Shown here in pieces: positions 1-11,067 of a stretch of 64,000 nt of DNA. The notes below the pieces were generated by a model that saw only the letters and a program-made list of their open reading frames with translations, was not told the origin of the DNA and did no database searches. The DNA is from Rugalucina vietnamica (taxonomy: Eukaryota; Mollusca; Bivalvia; Lucinida; Lucinidae): assembly GCA_964017185.1 (NCBI GenBank), contig OZ024874.1, forward strand, positions 49,318,856-49,382,855. The letters run 5' to 3'. Within the stretch, counting starts at the first letter, position 1. Every line of letters starts with the position of its first letter. Position numbers and translations under genes: made by a program.

Positions 1-10
1 GCTCTGAATA

Positions 11-244
11 TGAGCCGCATCATAAGAAAACCTGATTTTTGCCTATGCGAAAACAAAGGCGCATATCAGCTTCGCAGTAACTGGGAAGCTGATCAGCGCC
101 TTTGTTTTCGCTACACGGATAGAACAATTTCTCTTCTTCTTAAATCCAAAATTCAAGCTTCTAGCCTGCTTCTGTGACTGTACAGGCCTGTTTATGTCAG
201 ACCTGACCAGAAACCCCGGACCGGTTTTCTCGCGTCACGGCTCA
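11..244 (+). mobile_element. Hairpin MITE family H, copy 1 (near full length)
   Basis: The element is bounded by inverted ends TGAGCCGC and GCGGCTCA-like sequence. Its left part holds a long internal hairpin: a stem reading GCGAAAACAAAGGCGC then ATCAGCTTCGC, followed by its near-perfect complement ending in GCCTTTGTTTTCGC. The right half carries the conserved block with TCAAGCTTCTAGCC and GACTGTACAGGCC. The same layout recurs at least 14 more times in this window in both orientations. There is no coding capacity, so it is a non-autonomous foldback/MITE type element; the class of mobilising transposase is unknown. Confidence 0.8.
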
Positions 245-413
245 TATAGTAACCAGCGTCACGAAACGTTTCTCTGTTCATTTAAACATGATTTCCCAAG
301 TTATCTATGGATTTCTTGTTCATTAAAGAACAGTTTTGTTTGTTTTAAATAGCTATTAAGCTGATATCACTTTCTTACAGTCTTATATTCACATTTGATA
401 TGATACCACAAAT

Positions 414-599
414 TAGCCGCATCGCGAGACAACCGGTCTTCAGGGTTTCCGACAAGGCCTGACACTTAACCGCCTGTGCAGCTACAGACGATGGCTAGAG
501 CCTTGAAATTTTGGATTTTGGCAGAAGAGGAATTGTACTAGCTGATCTGTGCCTTTGTTTTCACATAGGCAAAATCCGGTTTCCTCATGATGCAGCTCA
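414..599 (-). mobile_element. Hairpin MITE family H, copy 2 (hairpin half deleted)
   Basis: It opens with TAGCCGCATCGCGAGAC and closes with GATGCAGCTCA. The conserved CTTGAAATTTTGGATT block is in reverse orientation. One arm of the internal hairpin is missing, so the element is about 186 bp instead of about 235 bp. Confidence 0.65.
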
Positions 600-778
600 A
601 ATTCCATTGGGGCTATCAGAGACTCCACTTTCTACATGTTCTATAGCCTGTATATTTAACTCTCAGTATAATACATTTTGGATAACTAATATTGATCTTA
701 CTTAGAACCCATATAACAATTGTAAATTTTTGTTATGAAGTTATAGAAATAACTAATTTAATTGTTGTTATGAAGATG

Positions 779-1014
779 TGAGCTACCTCATGAGAAAACC
801 AACAATCTGCATATGCGAAAAGAAAGACGCAGATCAGCTTCGCGGTAACTGTGAAGCTGATCAGCGCCTTTGTTTTCACTACATGGATACTACACTTCCT
901 TTTCTTCTTAAATCTGAAATTTCAAGCTTCTAGATGTGTTCTATGGCTGTACAGTTCGGTTTGTGTTCGACCTGTTCAAAAACCACATTGTTGGTTTTCT
1001 CACAAGACGGCTCA
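779..1014 (+). mobile_element. Hairpin MITE family H, copy 3
   Basis: Ends are TGAGCTACCTCATGAG and AAGACGGCTCA. The internal hairpin (CGCAGATCAGCTTCGCGG and its complement GAAGCTGATCAGCGCC) is intact. Length is about 236 bp, as in the other full copies. Confidence 0.8.
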
Positions 1015-1067
1015 TATGTTTGTTTGACATCCCAGTCAACAATGGTCAGGCATAGGGTAACCATGCC

Positions 1068-1300
1068 CTGAGGCTATAAACTTATTTTTCATGCTCAGCC
1101 TAGCTGAGACCTAAATTTATCCTGCTCATAAATGTTAAAATGCCAACAATTTTTGGCATTTTAAAATTTGTTAGCAGGATAAATTACAGGCTTTGATGGT
1201 CTGAATCTGAAATTTCAATTTATTTGGGCTGTTTCGACATGAGCAGTTTAAATTTTATGCTCAGTTGAGCTGAGCATGAAAAAAGTTTTATAACCTTGAG
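1068..1300. mobile_element. Palindromic element family P (GAGGTTATAAAAC ends), copy 1
   Basis: A self-complementary element whose outer ends read GAGGCTATAAACTT and AAGTTTTATAACCTTGAG, with inner arms around GCTCAGCCTAGCTGAG and ATGCCAACAATTTTTGGCAT. No reading frame of note. Related copies lie at 4166-4613 and 5759-5975. It is probably a non-autonomous foldback element. Confidence 0.65.
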
Positions 1301-1388
1301 ACTATGTCTTGGGTTAGCTAAGACTTCCGGATGTTGAAAGTTCAAGGACACAATAAGCAGCAGTAGATTTAAAATCATAGACTTTCAT

Positions 1389-1594
1389 GCATCAGGATAA
1401 TATGTCTATGAAACATTTACCCCCTTTAACCCCACTTTTATACAGTAAAACTGGGGTATATCTATTTTTATTATTTTTGCTCTAAGACAGTCAATGTCTC
1501 GGTTAGAGCAAAAATATTAAAAATATCAAAAGAAATATTCAAATTTTACAACTGATAAACGTTCTGTATGTTGCAAAGGCAAGTTTTTGTAATG
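1389..1594 (+). mobile_element. Family Q repeat (AACCCCACTTTTATA), degenerate copy
   Basis: It matches the copies at 4309-4586 and 20381-20652 in order: TCAGGATAATATGTC start, AACCCCACTTTTATACAG, TATTTTTGCTC, a central inverted repeat and a TTTTTGTAATG end. The central palindrome here is short and altered. Non-coding. Confidence 0.55.
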
Positions 1595-2570
1595 TGTGTT
1601 TCGTGCTCCACCGCAGAATGGCTGTGCTCTACTGTCAAAATTTAAGAGGTTGAACTTGAGGTATAGTTTCAAGTTTTTTACCCAGAGCAGCTGTGCTTTT
1701 GTATTTTGTTGTATTACCTACTCAAATGTTTTGTTGCTTGTACATAAGCTGTATATTTATTTACAAGTAAATGGTATTATGTAAGCTTGTTCCACAATGA
1801 ATCATATGTATTTATCTAAAAATATACCATTTAGTTACCATTTAGTCCTGGCAAAACCTGTAATTCTGTGTGAGATTATTGAAAACCAGTATCAGACATT
1901 ACCTTCATGTTTGTACACAAAACTATAAAAAAAACTTTTGTTTTCCTCTAAAATTATACTTAGAAAAAGAATTGAAGGATATTTGATTTTCGTGGGATTT
2001 CCTAATTTTAATGAAATTTGATTTTATATGATAATATATGCAGTCATATTTCTGCTGTCAAACTGCATGTTTAATTTTAGTCACACTTCAATAACTCATG
2101 TACAGTACAGTCCCAAATGACATAATCCTCCATACCAAAAGTCTGCAAACATGAAAATGATAAACCCCATTCTCAGCGATTGTTTACCAAGAATATTTGT
2201 GTGCAAACTCACAATTGACTCTCGTACTAAAGTTTGACATCAATTTTACTCGCCATTGTGCGTGTCTTAATGCCATTTTCTTGTTATATTGACTTGAGCA
2301 TACAACCTGGGCACATATTGAAAGGCATTGTATCGCATTTGTTTTGAAAAATCAGTGGTATAGTGGCATGAATGTTTTTCCGTGGCCGCTTTAAAAAGGT
2401 AAGCATTAGACTGAAAAGGGTTGCAACAAGCAGAATCCAGTGAGGTGCATGTGACTTTTGGAATTAATGGTTGTTACATTTGGCGCGTTACTGTACTGAA
2501 ACCTTTGAGGCTTTGATCCGTGATCTCGTGTTTGCATTCTGATCGATTGCACAATTACTGCTCTATCAGA
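1595..2570. other. No gene recognised
   Basis: AT-rich sequence without a convincing exon, RNA gene or strong repeat. Short open frames here lack splice context and resemble chance. Confidence 0.5.
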
Positions 2571-2812
2571 TTTTTAGCTCACCTGAGCCGTTAGGCTCAC
2601 AAGGTGAGCTTATAGGATGGCCATGATCCGGCGTCCGTCCGTCGTCCGTCCGTCGTCGTCCAACCATTTTCTTCTCTGAAACCGCTAGGCCAATCAAAGC
2701 CAAATTTTATATGAAGCATCTATGGGAAGGGGAACCAATGTGTTTATAAATAATCCAGGTCACATGACCAAGATGGCCGCCATGCCCATATATGGTAAAA
2801 ACCCTTCAAAAT

Positions 2813-2845
<33 letters not shown>

Positions 2846-4055
2846 TGAAACTTGGCATGTAGCATTGGGGACTAGAGTACTTCAATGTGTTGATAAATTA
2901 TGACCTTTGGATGACCTTGACCTATTTTACGGCAAGGTCAACATAGGTCGCCCATGCATTTGAATGGGGAAAATTGTTAAAATGTCATTTGAAAGGCAAA
3001 TCTTGCAGGAAATGGGCAAATGGACTGAAGGTAGGTAATTCTGAAAAAAAAAATGGACCCCAGGGGTTGGTCTGCCCCCACCCGGGGGCAATATACATGT
3101 ATATTACAAAAATATTCAGAGATCTTCTTCACTGAAACCACTTGGCCAATCAAAGCACAATTTTATAGGAAGCATCTATGGGAAGGGGGAATCAGTGTGT
3201 TTATAAATAATCCAGGTCACATGACCAAGATGGCCGCCATGCCCATATATGGTAAAAAACCATTAAAATTCTTCTTCTCCTGAACCAATGGACCGATTTC
3301 AACAAAACTTGGCATGAAGCATCGGGGTCTGAAGTACTACAATGTGTTTATAAATTATGACCTTTGGATGACCTTGACCTAATTTACAGCAAGGTCAACA
3401 TAGGTCGCCAATGCGTTTGAATGGAGAAAACTTTTAAAATGTCATTTAAAGTGAAAGTCTTGCAGGATATGGGTAGTAGGACTGAATATTAATGATTCTG
3501 AAAAAATTGGACCCCAGGGGCTCATTTGCCCCAGCCCCGGGGCATTATACATGTATATTACCATAATATTCAAACATCTTCTCCTCTGAAACCGCTTGGC
3601 CAATCAAAGCCAAATTTCATGTGAAGCATCTATAGAATAGGGGAATCAATGTGTATAATAATTAATCAAGGTCACATGACCAAGATGGCCACCATGCCCA
3701 TATATGGTATAAACCCTTCAAAAATCTTCTTCTCCGGAATCGGTTGACCAGTTTCAAAGAAACTTGGCATGTAGCATCGATGACTCAAGTACTACAATGT
3801 ATGTATAAATCATGACCCTGTGATGACCTTGACCTATTTTAAGGCAATGTCAACATGGGTTGCCTATGTATTTGAATGGGTAAACTGTTAAAATGTCATT
3901 TGAAGGGAAAAACTTGTATGGACAGTATATTGATTATTCTGATAAAAAAATGGCCCAAGGGCTTCATCTGCCCCTATACTGGGACTATTTTCTATAACAT
4001 TCTTATATACAGCAGATCTCAGGTGAGCGTTTACAGGACCATTGGTCCTCTGGTT
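2571..4055 (+). mobile_element. Family R element (~1.5 kb, internally repeated), copy 1
   Basis: The left end reads TTTTTAGCTCACCTGAGCC and the right end CTCAGGTGAGCG...GGACCATTGGTCCTCTGGT, giving short TGAGC/GGTGAGC inverted ends. Just inside the left end is a GTCCGTCCGTCGTCC simple repeat. The body is about three tandem, diverged units of 450-480 bp, each with CTCTGAAACCGCTNGGCCAAT, AAGATGGCCGCCATGCCCAT and GACCTTGACCTATTTTA. A second complete copy lies inverted at 12805-14349, which fixes the boundaries. Non-autonomous; class not assigned. Confidence 0.75.
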
Positions 4056-4165
4056 AAATTATTTTGAACTAGAGAATTATCTCCATGCAATAAATGCAAA
4101 ATAATGTCAATATCACTCATTTGTTTTTCTAAGTATATGTATTGCCTCTTGTGTACACCAGATCC

Positions 4166-4613
4166 CAAGGTTATAAAACTTTTTTCATGCTCAGCTGAGA
4201 CTAAAATTTATCATGCTCATAAATGTTAAAATGCCAACAATTGTTGGCATTTTAACATTTATGAGTAGGATAAATTACTAGTTTTTGAGTTTTGAACCTG
4301 AGCTGTCCCATCAGGAAAACATGTCCGGAAATGTATACCCCCTCAAACCCCACTTTTATATAGCAAAACTGGGGTTTGCAGGGGTATACCTATTTTTCTT
4401 ATTTTTGCTCCAAAACATAGATTGTGGGTACTCGTTAGAACCGCCTCGGCGAGGCGGTTCTAACGTGTATCCACAATCTATGTTTTGAGCGAAAATAAGA
4501 AAAATATCAAAATTTTTTCAGTGAACATTTTCATTTTTTACAACGAAAATATTTTCTGTATATTGCATGGGCAAGTTTTCGTAATGGCTTGAAAAAAGTT
4601 TTATAACCTCGGG
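4166..4613. mobile_element. Family P palindromic element, copy 2, split by a family Q insertion
   Basis: The left part, 4166-4308, starts AAGGTTATAAAACTT and has ATGCCAACAATTGTTGGCAT. The right end, 4587-4613, reads GAAAAAAGTTTTATAACCTC. The family Q element at 4309-4586 sits between them, so P was present first. Confidence 0.6.
4309..4586 (+). mobile_element. Family Q element, best copy with perfect central hairpin
   Basis: The ~278-bp element has a central inverted repeat: an ATAGATTGTGGGTACTCG arm, then GTTAGAACCGCCTCGGCGAG running back to CACAATCTATGTTTT. Flanking conserved blocks are AACCCCACTTTTATATAG and GCATGGGCAAGTTTTCGTAA. It is inserted within family P copy 2. Confidence 0.7.
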
Positions 4614-5028
4614 GCCAGGTCATAATTATGCTCCTTAAATAGCTTTTGAACATTATTGATGTTGTATATACAAGAATAGTCTAATTGTCAACTTTGACAA
4701 TATTATAATATTCAAAGAAAATAATCTCCATAATTAAATATAGAGGGAAGCTGTTTAATATGTGGAAATAGAAATGATGATACAACCTATACCTCATGAA
4801 AAACTCTTATGTTGTTGTTTACAAGACTTCTATATAGAATGTTACTCTTATGATAGGTTGTGCCTACCGGTTACATTTAAATGATCACTGATCTTTTATA
4901 AATAATATGCTTAAAGCAGAACAGAAAACGCGAAGTGTACGGTCATTATAGAACAAACTTTGCATATAATATTTTGGCTAAGTGCAAGCAAAGTTGCGAA
5001 GACTATTGCAGAATAGGTGTATATAATT
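4614..5028. other. No gene recognised
   Basis: AT-rich interspersed sequence between repeats; no supported feature. Confidence 0.5.
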
Positions 5029-5263
5029 TGAGCCACCGCATCAGAAAACCAACATTTTGCAAATGTGAAAACAAAGGCACAGATCAGCTTCGCAGTAACT
5101 ACGAAGCTGATCAGCACCTTGTTTTCTACACGGATAGTACAATTCTTCTTCTTCCTAAATCCGAAATTTCAAGCATCTAGCCTTCTTCTGTAGCTGCACA
5201 GCCCAGTTTGTGTCAGACCTGGTCAGAAACCCCGAAGACCCGGTTTTCTCATGTCGCGGCTCG
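5029..5263 (+). mobile_element. Hairpin MITE family H, copy 4
   Basis: It starts TGAGCCACCGCATCAG and ends CATGTCGCGGCTC. The internal hairpin arms (GATCAGCTTCGCAGTAAC / GAAGCTGATCAGCACC) are present. Overlapping short open frames on both strands are a by-product of the palindrome. Confidence 0.78.
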
Positions 5264-5758
5264 AGGTGCATGCTGGTTACAAAGGCAATAAAGATTGTGA
5301 TAAGATTTTCAAGACTGAATAGAATCATTGTAGTATGTATATATTGTATGGTTTAAACTAAAAGCATTGACAGAGTCAGATTTATAAATCCATTTTGATG
5401 ATTTTTTTTTAGCTTTTTGTGCCATGTTTTATACTTTAATTAGTAGGCGGTTGATGAGATTTTCCTTAGGACAATATTTTATTCAATTTGTAGCACTGTA
5501 CCATCTGATCAAAACCCCTTCATTTTTACATGTCACAACTGGGAGCAATGGATCAAAATTGAATCTTGCTTAACTGGTGTCTCCCCAACTGGTTTTAAAG
5601 TGGGCTGTTTCAAAGTAAATTGCACAGGGCAGTCTAAAATATGTCTTTACCCACTGTCTCTAGACGGGCATTATTACTGTAAATCAGAGGCATTTTTGTC
5701 TCGAAAATAGGAGACATTCCTCTGATCGATACCCACTTTATTGGTTCACAGTCTGGGC
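5264..5758. other. No gene recognised
   Basis: No exon-like frame or repeat boundary could be supported. Confidence 0.5.
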
Positions 5759-5975
5759 CCGAGGTTATAAAACTTTTTCAAGCTCAACTCAGCTGCGCAT
5801 AAAATTTAAGTGCTCTTTAATGCCAAAGTAGCCCAAAATAAATTAAAATTTCAGGTTTAGATCATTAAAGCCTGTAATTTATCCTTCTTATAAATGTTGG
5901 CATTTTAACATTTATGAGCAGGATAAATTTTAGTCTCAGCCTAGCTGAGCATGAAAAAAGGTTTTATAACCTCTG
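5759..5975. mobile_element. Family P palindromic element, copy 3
   Basis: Ends CCGAGGTTATAAAACTTTTT and AAAAAGGTTTTATAACCTC are inverted repeats. The interior contains AACATTTATGAGCAGGATAA as in copies 1 and 2. Confidence 0.65.
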
Positions 5976-6023
5976 GGCATGGTGTACCAAAATTGTTTTG
6001 TCTCTTCAAAGACAATCCCCATT

Positions 6024-6258
6024 TGAGCCACCTCATGGGAAAACCAACAATCTGCGTAGGCGAAAACAAAGACGCAGATCAGCTTCGCGGTAACCGCGAG
6101 CTGATCAGCGCCTTTGTTTTCGCTACTTGGATAGTACAATTCCTCCACTACTTATATCCAAAATTTCAAGCATCTAGCATTTTTCTGTGCTTGTACAGGC
6201 CGGTTTGTGTCAGACCTGTTCTGAAACCACATTGTTGGTTTTCCCACAAGGCGGCTCA
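6024..6258 (+). mobile_element. Hairpin MITE family H, copy 5
   Basis: TGAGCCACCTCATGGG to AAGGCGGCTCA, 235 bp. Internal hairpin arms are GCAGATCAGCTTCGCGG and CGCGAGCTGATCAGCGCC. The element lies 18 bp from the CAGTGGTAGAGC-ended element at 6277. Confidence 0.8.
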
Positions 6259-6276
6259 TTTAAAGAGATATGGTAG

Positions 6277-6619
6277 CAGTGGTAGAGCTAGAAGGGCGTC
6301 AAAGAGGGGAGCACCCTGCCCTCATTTTCAAAATGGGAAATGCACCCTGCCCTTTTGGACTCCAGAGGGTGGCAACATGTCATTTTCAGAACATTTCAAT
6401 ATAGAAAAATACATAATATTTTACATTTCTATTTAAGATTTGTATTATCTTTTGATTATAAAGACTTTAAATGAGAGGAAATAGCTGAAAGTAGCCAAAA
6501 AGTGCCCTTTTAACATGAGAAAATGGCGCTTTCTGTGTCCTTAAAGCAGAATTTTGCGCATAGTGTCCTTGTACTGACAAAATGTGCCCTGCCCTCTCTT
6601 AAACTACGCTCTACCACTG
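6277..6619. mobile_element. Small TIR element with CAGTGGTAGAGC ends
   Basis: The left end CAGTGGTAGAGC (6277-6288) is the exact complement of the right end GCTCTACCACTG (6608-6619). It is flanked by GGTAG on both sides (6272-6276 and 6620-6624), a possible 5-bp target duplication. The interior has repeated CACCCTGCCCT motifs. The CAGTG terminus resembles hAT-type ends, but hAT usually makes an 8-bp duplication, so the class is open. 343 bp, no coding capacity. Confidence 0.65.
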
Positions 6620-6735
6620 GGTAGTCACCATTTTTGAAGATCATCCTCAGCTATTGTTGTGTGTATATCCAGCTAGACCTTTAATATCATAGTTGGGATG
6701 GTCTAAAACAACCAGTATTGTCTTCTGGCTTAAAA

Positions 6736-6972
6736 TGAGCCTTCTCATGGGAAAACCAACAATGTGGTTTCTGAACATGTCCGATGCAAATCAGGCAGTA
6801 CAGTCACAGAAGCAGGCTAGAAGCTTGAAATTTTGGATTTGAGAAGAAGAGGAAGTGTACCATACGTGTAGCAAAAACAAAGGCACTGATCAGCTTCGCG
6901 GTTACCACGAAGCTGATCTGCGTCTTTTGTTTTCGCATATGCAGATTGTTGGTTTTCCCATGGGGTGGCTCA
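6736..6972 (-). mobile_element. Hairpin MITE family H, copy 6 (reverse)
   Basis: TGAGCCTTCTCATGGG to GGGTGGCTCA, reverse orientation relative to copy 1. The conserved AGAAGCTTGAAATTTTGG block and full hairpin are present. Confidence 0.8.
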
Positions 6973-7025
6973 AATCTGAAAAGAATATGTCATTATGTGG
7001 GTCATTTCTAAAAAGTTTCACATTA

Positions 7026-7248
7026 GAGCTGCGACTTGAGAAAAGGGTTTTCAGGTTTCTGACCAGGTCTGACAGAAGCCTGCCTGTACAGAAAAGGCTA
7101 AAAGCTTGAAATTTTGAATTAAAGAAAAGGTATAGTACTCTCTGTATAGCGGAAACAAAGACACTGACCAGCTGTACAGTTACTGCACAGCTGATCTGTG
7201 CCTTTGTTTAAGAAAAGACAAAATCTGAATTTCACATGTTGCAGCTCA
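7026..7248 (-). mobile_element. Hairpin MITE family H, copy 7 (diverged, reverse)
   Basis: Begins GAGCTGCGACTTGAG and ends TTGCAGCTCA. The hairpin arms have mutated to ACCAGCTGTACAGTTACTG / CAGCTGATCTGTGCC, still complementary, suggesting the pairing has been kept or regenerated. Confidence 0.6.
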
Positions 7249-7394
7249 TTTTACTCTCACTCTGAAGTTAAGCACATTTATGGTTAATGTATTTTTATAA
7301 ATATTTTGTATTTTGTAATTTGTTAGCTTTTGAGAGTTTTAAGTAAAGCATGCCATGCATTTATGAAATGTGTTCTGTGTTTTACTTTCAAAAC

Positions 7395-8434
7395 CATCCC
7401 TACTGAAAATATGAGTGAAATATCACTGAAATTTCAAAGACATTTCAGTGAATTGCAATGGAACCCTTATTAGCAATGAAATATCACTGAAATTTCAGTG
7501 AATTTTTATTTTTCAATGTAATGTCAATGAAATTTCAGTGAAATATCAATGATATATTACATTGAAATTTCAGTGAAATATCAATGAAATATCACTGAAA
7601 TTTTCAGTGCTATTTGAATGATCACATGACCAATAACCACATTACCCATAATCCCATGACCTCTGACCCTACTTCCTTTTCCTGTTGCACATAATTTTGA
7701 AAGGCAAACAAAAATCTAATCTGAACTAAATCTTCAAACATCTAAGGCATCAGAATGACTACAAACTAGAAATTTGAAGACAAACAGCAGACAAGTTCAG
7801 AATTAGTAACAGGAGGAGGACAGTCCAAAAACATTGATGGGAAGTGGTCTAGAGGATGTTTACGTAGAAGTCATGAGGGAATGAGAGAACAATCATGGAT
7901 AGAAAAAATGATATAGGCTATATAGGGCTAGTAAATGTAAGTTACTTTGAAGAAAGTTCTATTATTTTTAAGATATGAAAATGTGTGCATGCTGTTCTCA
8001 ACATATATAATAACTTCTTATATAATAACTTCTTTGTATTTGTTTGCATTTTCTAACCAATCCTGCAGACATATTGCAACTAGGTGTCTGTCAGAGGTTA
8101 AACTGAAATTTCAGTGCTATTTCATTGAAATTTCAGTGATATAGCAGTGAAATTACGCAGACATTCACTGAAATTTCAGGGCTATATCATTGAAATTTCA
8201 GTGCTATATCACTGAAATTTCAGTGAAATGAGGGGGAATTTTTACACTGAAATTCCAGTGATATTTCAGTGATATAGCACTGAAATTTCAGTGAAATTCA
8301 TTGAAATTTGATTGATATAGCACTGAAATTTCAATGTTATAGCACTGAAATTTCAGTGAAATGAGGGGGAATTTTTGCACTGAAATTACACTGAAATTTC
8401 AGTGAAATTTCAATGGATATTTTCAGTAGGGATG
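7395..8434. mobile_element. TIR element filled with TGAAATTTCA palindromes
   Basis: The ends CATCCCTACTGAAAATAT (7395) and ATATTTTCAGTAGGGATG (to 8434) are exact inverted repeats. Two large blocks just inside (about 7402-7620 and 8100-8430) are degenerate repeats of the self-complementary motif CACTGAAATTTCAGTG, with the spacer GATATAGCA. A ~480-bp spacer separates them. Non-coding, about 1,040 bp. Confidence 0.7.
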
Positions 8435-8439
8435 TACAT

Positions 8440-8660
8440 GTAGTAAGGGGGTCGGGTGAGAATATGGGCTCTGAGAAATTGATGGGCTGCTCGATTGCTT
8501 GTGCCTCTAGGCAAAGCTTAACTACTGACTGACCATATGAGTACTTGTTAACCGCTCAGGTCTTAGACCCTAGTAACCCAGGATAAATGGTGGAAGTCAA
8601 ACCATCCATACATATAAGCCTTTTTGGTTTACTTAGGTGGTTATATACTCTTTGTCTAAA
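8440..8660 (+). repeat. Dispersed repeat S, left part
   Basis: It matches 15160-15345 in order: GATGGGCTGCT, GCCTCTAGGCAAAG, AACCGCTCAGGTCT, CCATCCATACATATAA and CCTTTTTGGTTTA. The matching right part is displaced to 10600-10770. Confidence 0.55.
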
Positions 8661-9228
8661 GTTTAGCATAATTGTCTAAAATGAGGCAAAATATCTGGTC
8701 AGAACTTACCACAGTGAATAAAAATGTTGACACAATCATCTCTATTCGATGTCATGGTTACAGAGGAAACAATGGGGACTTTTACGGATTCAAATTCGGC
8801 AGTAAGATAGATACTGAACGATAAAAGATAAGGTCACTTGTTTGAAAGAGTAATTTACAGCACTTTTTAAATTTTGTACACAAAAGTACTCAATTTCAGT
8901 ATTTTAACTTGCAAATTGTTTAAATCTTTTGGTGTAAGATAGAATAAAAATGTGGCATAGACATTATTATCCTGTTATTGGAGGTGTAGGCATTAGACAT
9001 TTGTAAAGACAAACTTGTTTTCAAAATGTTAAACTCTGCAATTTGGTATACTTTCTTAACATTTTTGTTCTTTCAAGAAATGTCAGTGTCTGATGTCAAG
9101 TATTCAATTTTTATTCGTAACAAATCGTTTCAACATGCCCTTCCTTACCATGGGGTGAATTTTGTTCAGGCATGGCGTACTGAGTGTAGATATCAGCATT
9201 AAGAACCATGGCTTATCATTAAAATAAT
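8661..9228. other. No gene recognised; inserted between halves of repeat S
   Basis: No exon or RNA feature seen. Confidence 0.45.
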
Positions 9229-10422
9229 ATATACTGATCAAAATAAGTTTATTCCTACTATACTTTTGCCGGGTTTTTTTATAGGTGAGAGATATTTCTG
9301 AATTTGTGTTATGTAGCAAATGAGAAACACATTAAAGAAAAGGTTTACGGCAAAAGTTTACTTAAAAATTGGCTTGACGTCGTTTAACGTCATTGTATCC
9401 ATATTTATACCATTCAAGTGCCCACGTTTTTAGTGCAGTCACATTTAATATCAAACTTGCTTTAAAACATTTGTTTGGTGTCAGTGAAGCAGGAATCCGC
9501 TCAAACTTTTGCAATTTGATTCATTAGACACTCGTGAGCGACTACGTTATTCTGACGTTTATTTGCCTTATTTTTCAATGTGCCCCTACACGTTCAAAAC
9601 TTCTCAATTTAGAAGCTTTCTTTCTGAATATCTCTTCTCTGTATCAAGAGCTTCTGATTATGACAAAAATTTCGTCTGTACAATTTTGGATAGTCTACTG
9701 AATAAGAAAACCGTGCATAATTTTCCGTGACTGACGTTCGTTTATGCTGAAATGAATCAAACCTCAATCACTGCATTTGAAAAGAGACATAATCGAAATT
9801 GTTAAAGAGGTGTTAAAATCACAAACTGACTTCCTCAGTAAAGAACACAGACGACTTTACGTTTAACGTCAGCTTTGACGTTTCAGTCACGTTATGCGGA
9901 ACGGTGTTTTTTCGCTAGCTTAATCCAATATTCAGACACTGTTTAATGATTCAAATGACCAAAGAGAATACAAAATGATTTTATCGCTGACCTAAACCAA
10001 AATGATTTCCAGCCTCGGTTTTAAACCGAAATGATGACCTTTTCAGTTCCTACCATTTGACGTCATTTGTAACGCATACACACATTTATTTGCACCAAAT
10101 TTCAAGCGGAAATAAACCTTTGACATGTACTCATTTGTGTTTAATATAGAGATGAAATTTTTAAGCGTAAATGCCGATCTAATGCTTGCTGAAAAGTCTT
10201 GCTTTTTCAGCAGCTTCATGTGTGAATTTTCATAGTGACCCCTACTTGGAACCAGGGTCGATAGGTCTCATCTAGGCCTATCGTTTGCCGTTATCTTTGT
10301 GTAACAATGATCCGGAGGGATGAAATAAACTTTCTGAGAGGGAGAATCTGCTCCAGATGTGTAATACCTCCAAATATTTTAAAAACATTATAGTAGGAAT
10401 AAACTTATTTTGATCAGTATAT
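9229..10422. mobile_element. TIR element with 34-bp perfect inverted ends
   Basis: Positions 9229-9262 (core ACTGATCAAAATAAGTTTAT) are the exact reverse complement of 10389-10422. The interior is about 1.1 kb with several TTTAACGTCA/TTTGACGTCA motifs and no convincing transposase; a 73-codon frame at 9509-9730 has no recognised motif. It lies within the insertion separating the two halves of repeat S. Confidence 0.7.
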
Positions 10423-10599
10423 TATAAACATATCCTGCAACTTTCAAAATCTGATAGGGCGAGACAAAACTGTCATTTGGTATTTGCTACGACATGCTTC
10501 CTTTCTTAATCAATGAATGTTGAAGCCGTATTATGCTTTGGAAGCATTTGCAGGGCGTTTTACTTTAGCACTAAAAACTAGAATATGCTAAACTTTTGG

Positions 10600-10770
10600 C
10601 GAGATGAGTATTAAAGCACATTTTTGGTGTCATGACATCCCAATGTTGGGTAGAAGTCCCATAAAATGGAGGCAACGTCCCAACACAACCATAGCTGTTT
10701 ACTGGGACGCTAAGCCAAAACCATGTTGATCCATTACAAGTCTATAAACCATGCTAACCAAGCCAATGTA
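10600..10770 (+). repeat. Dispersed repeat S, right part
   Basis: It shares AAGCACATTTT, GTCATGACATC, AATGTTGGGT and AAGTCCCATAAAATGGAGGC with 15350-15420, continuing the left part at 8440-8660. Confidence 0.55.
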
Positions 10771-10875
10771 TTTGTATCCTAAAATCCAATCTTTGTGAAA
10801 TCTTGCAGCTGTTATTCCCACTTAATCATCCTCTGTCAACAAATTTGTAAGATTCTACCTTGGCATAACTCTGCA

Positions 10876-10916
10876 AAAAAACAAAAAACAAAACACAAAC
10901 AACAACAAAAAAACAA

Positions 10917-10959
<43 letters not shown>
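10876..10959 (+). repeat. A-rich simple repeat
   Basis: AAAACAAAC-type sequence running into an uninterrupted poly-A tract of nearly 40 bases. It could be a retroposon tail, but no body is identified. Confidence 0.8.
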
Positions 10960-10960
<1 letters not shown>

Positions 10961-10994
10961 AACATTTTGGCTGAAATGAACTGTTTATTGTTTC

Positions 10995-11030
10995 CCATAT
11001 GCAGATTACTGGTTTTCTGATGCAGCGGCT
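10995..11030 (-). mobile_element. Hairpin MITE family H, terminal fragment (copy 8)
   Basis: CATATGCAGATTACTGG followed by a GATGCAGCGGCT end matches the terminal ~35 bp of reverse-oriented copies. The rest is missing. Confidence 0.5.
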
Positions 11031-11067
11031 TATTCTTCTATACCTTCTGTGACTGGATTTGATAAAT

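Noticed and set aside
5936-6436. Frames of 70 and 161 codons through repeats
   Set aside because: They run across family P, family H and the CAGTGGTAGAGC element; the similar residues in other frames come from the repeated DNA.
7389-8430. CRISPR-like array of short repeats
   Set aside because: Repeats are palindromic, degenerate, not evenly spaced and sit within a TIR element of an animal genome.
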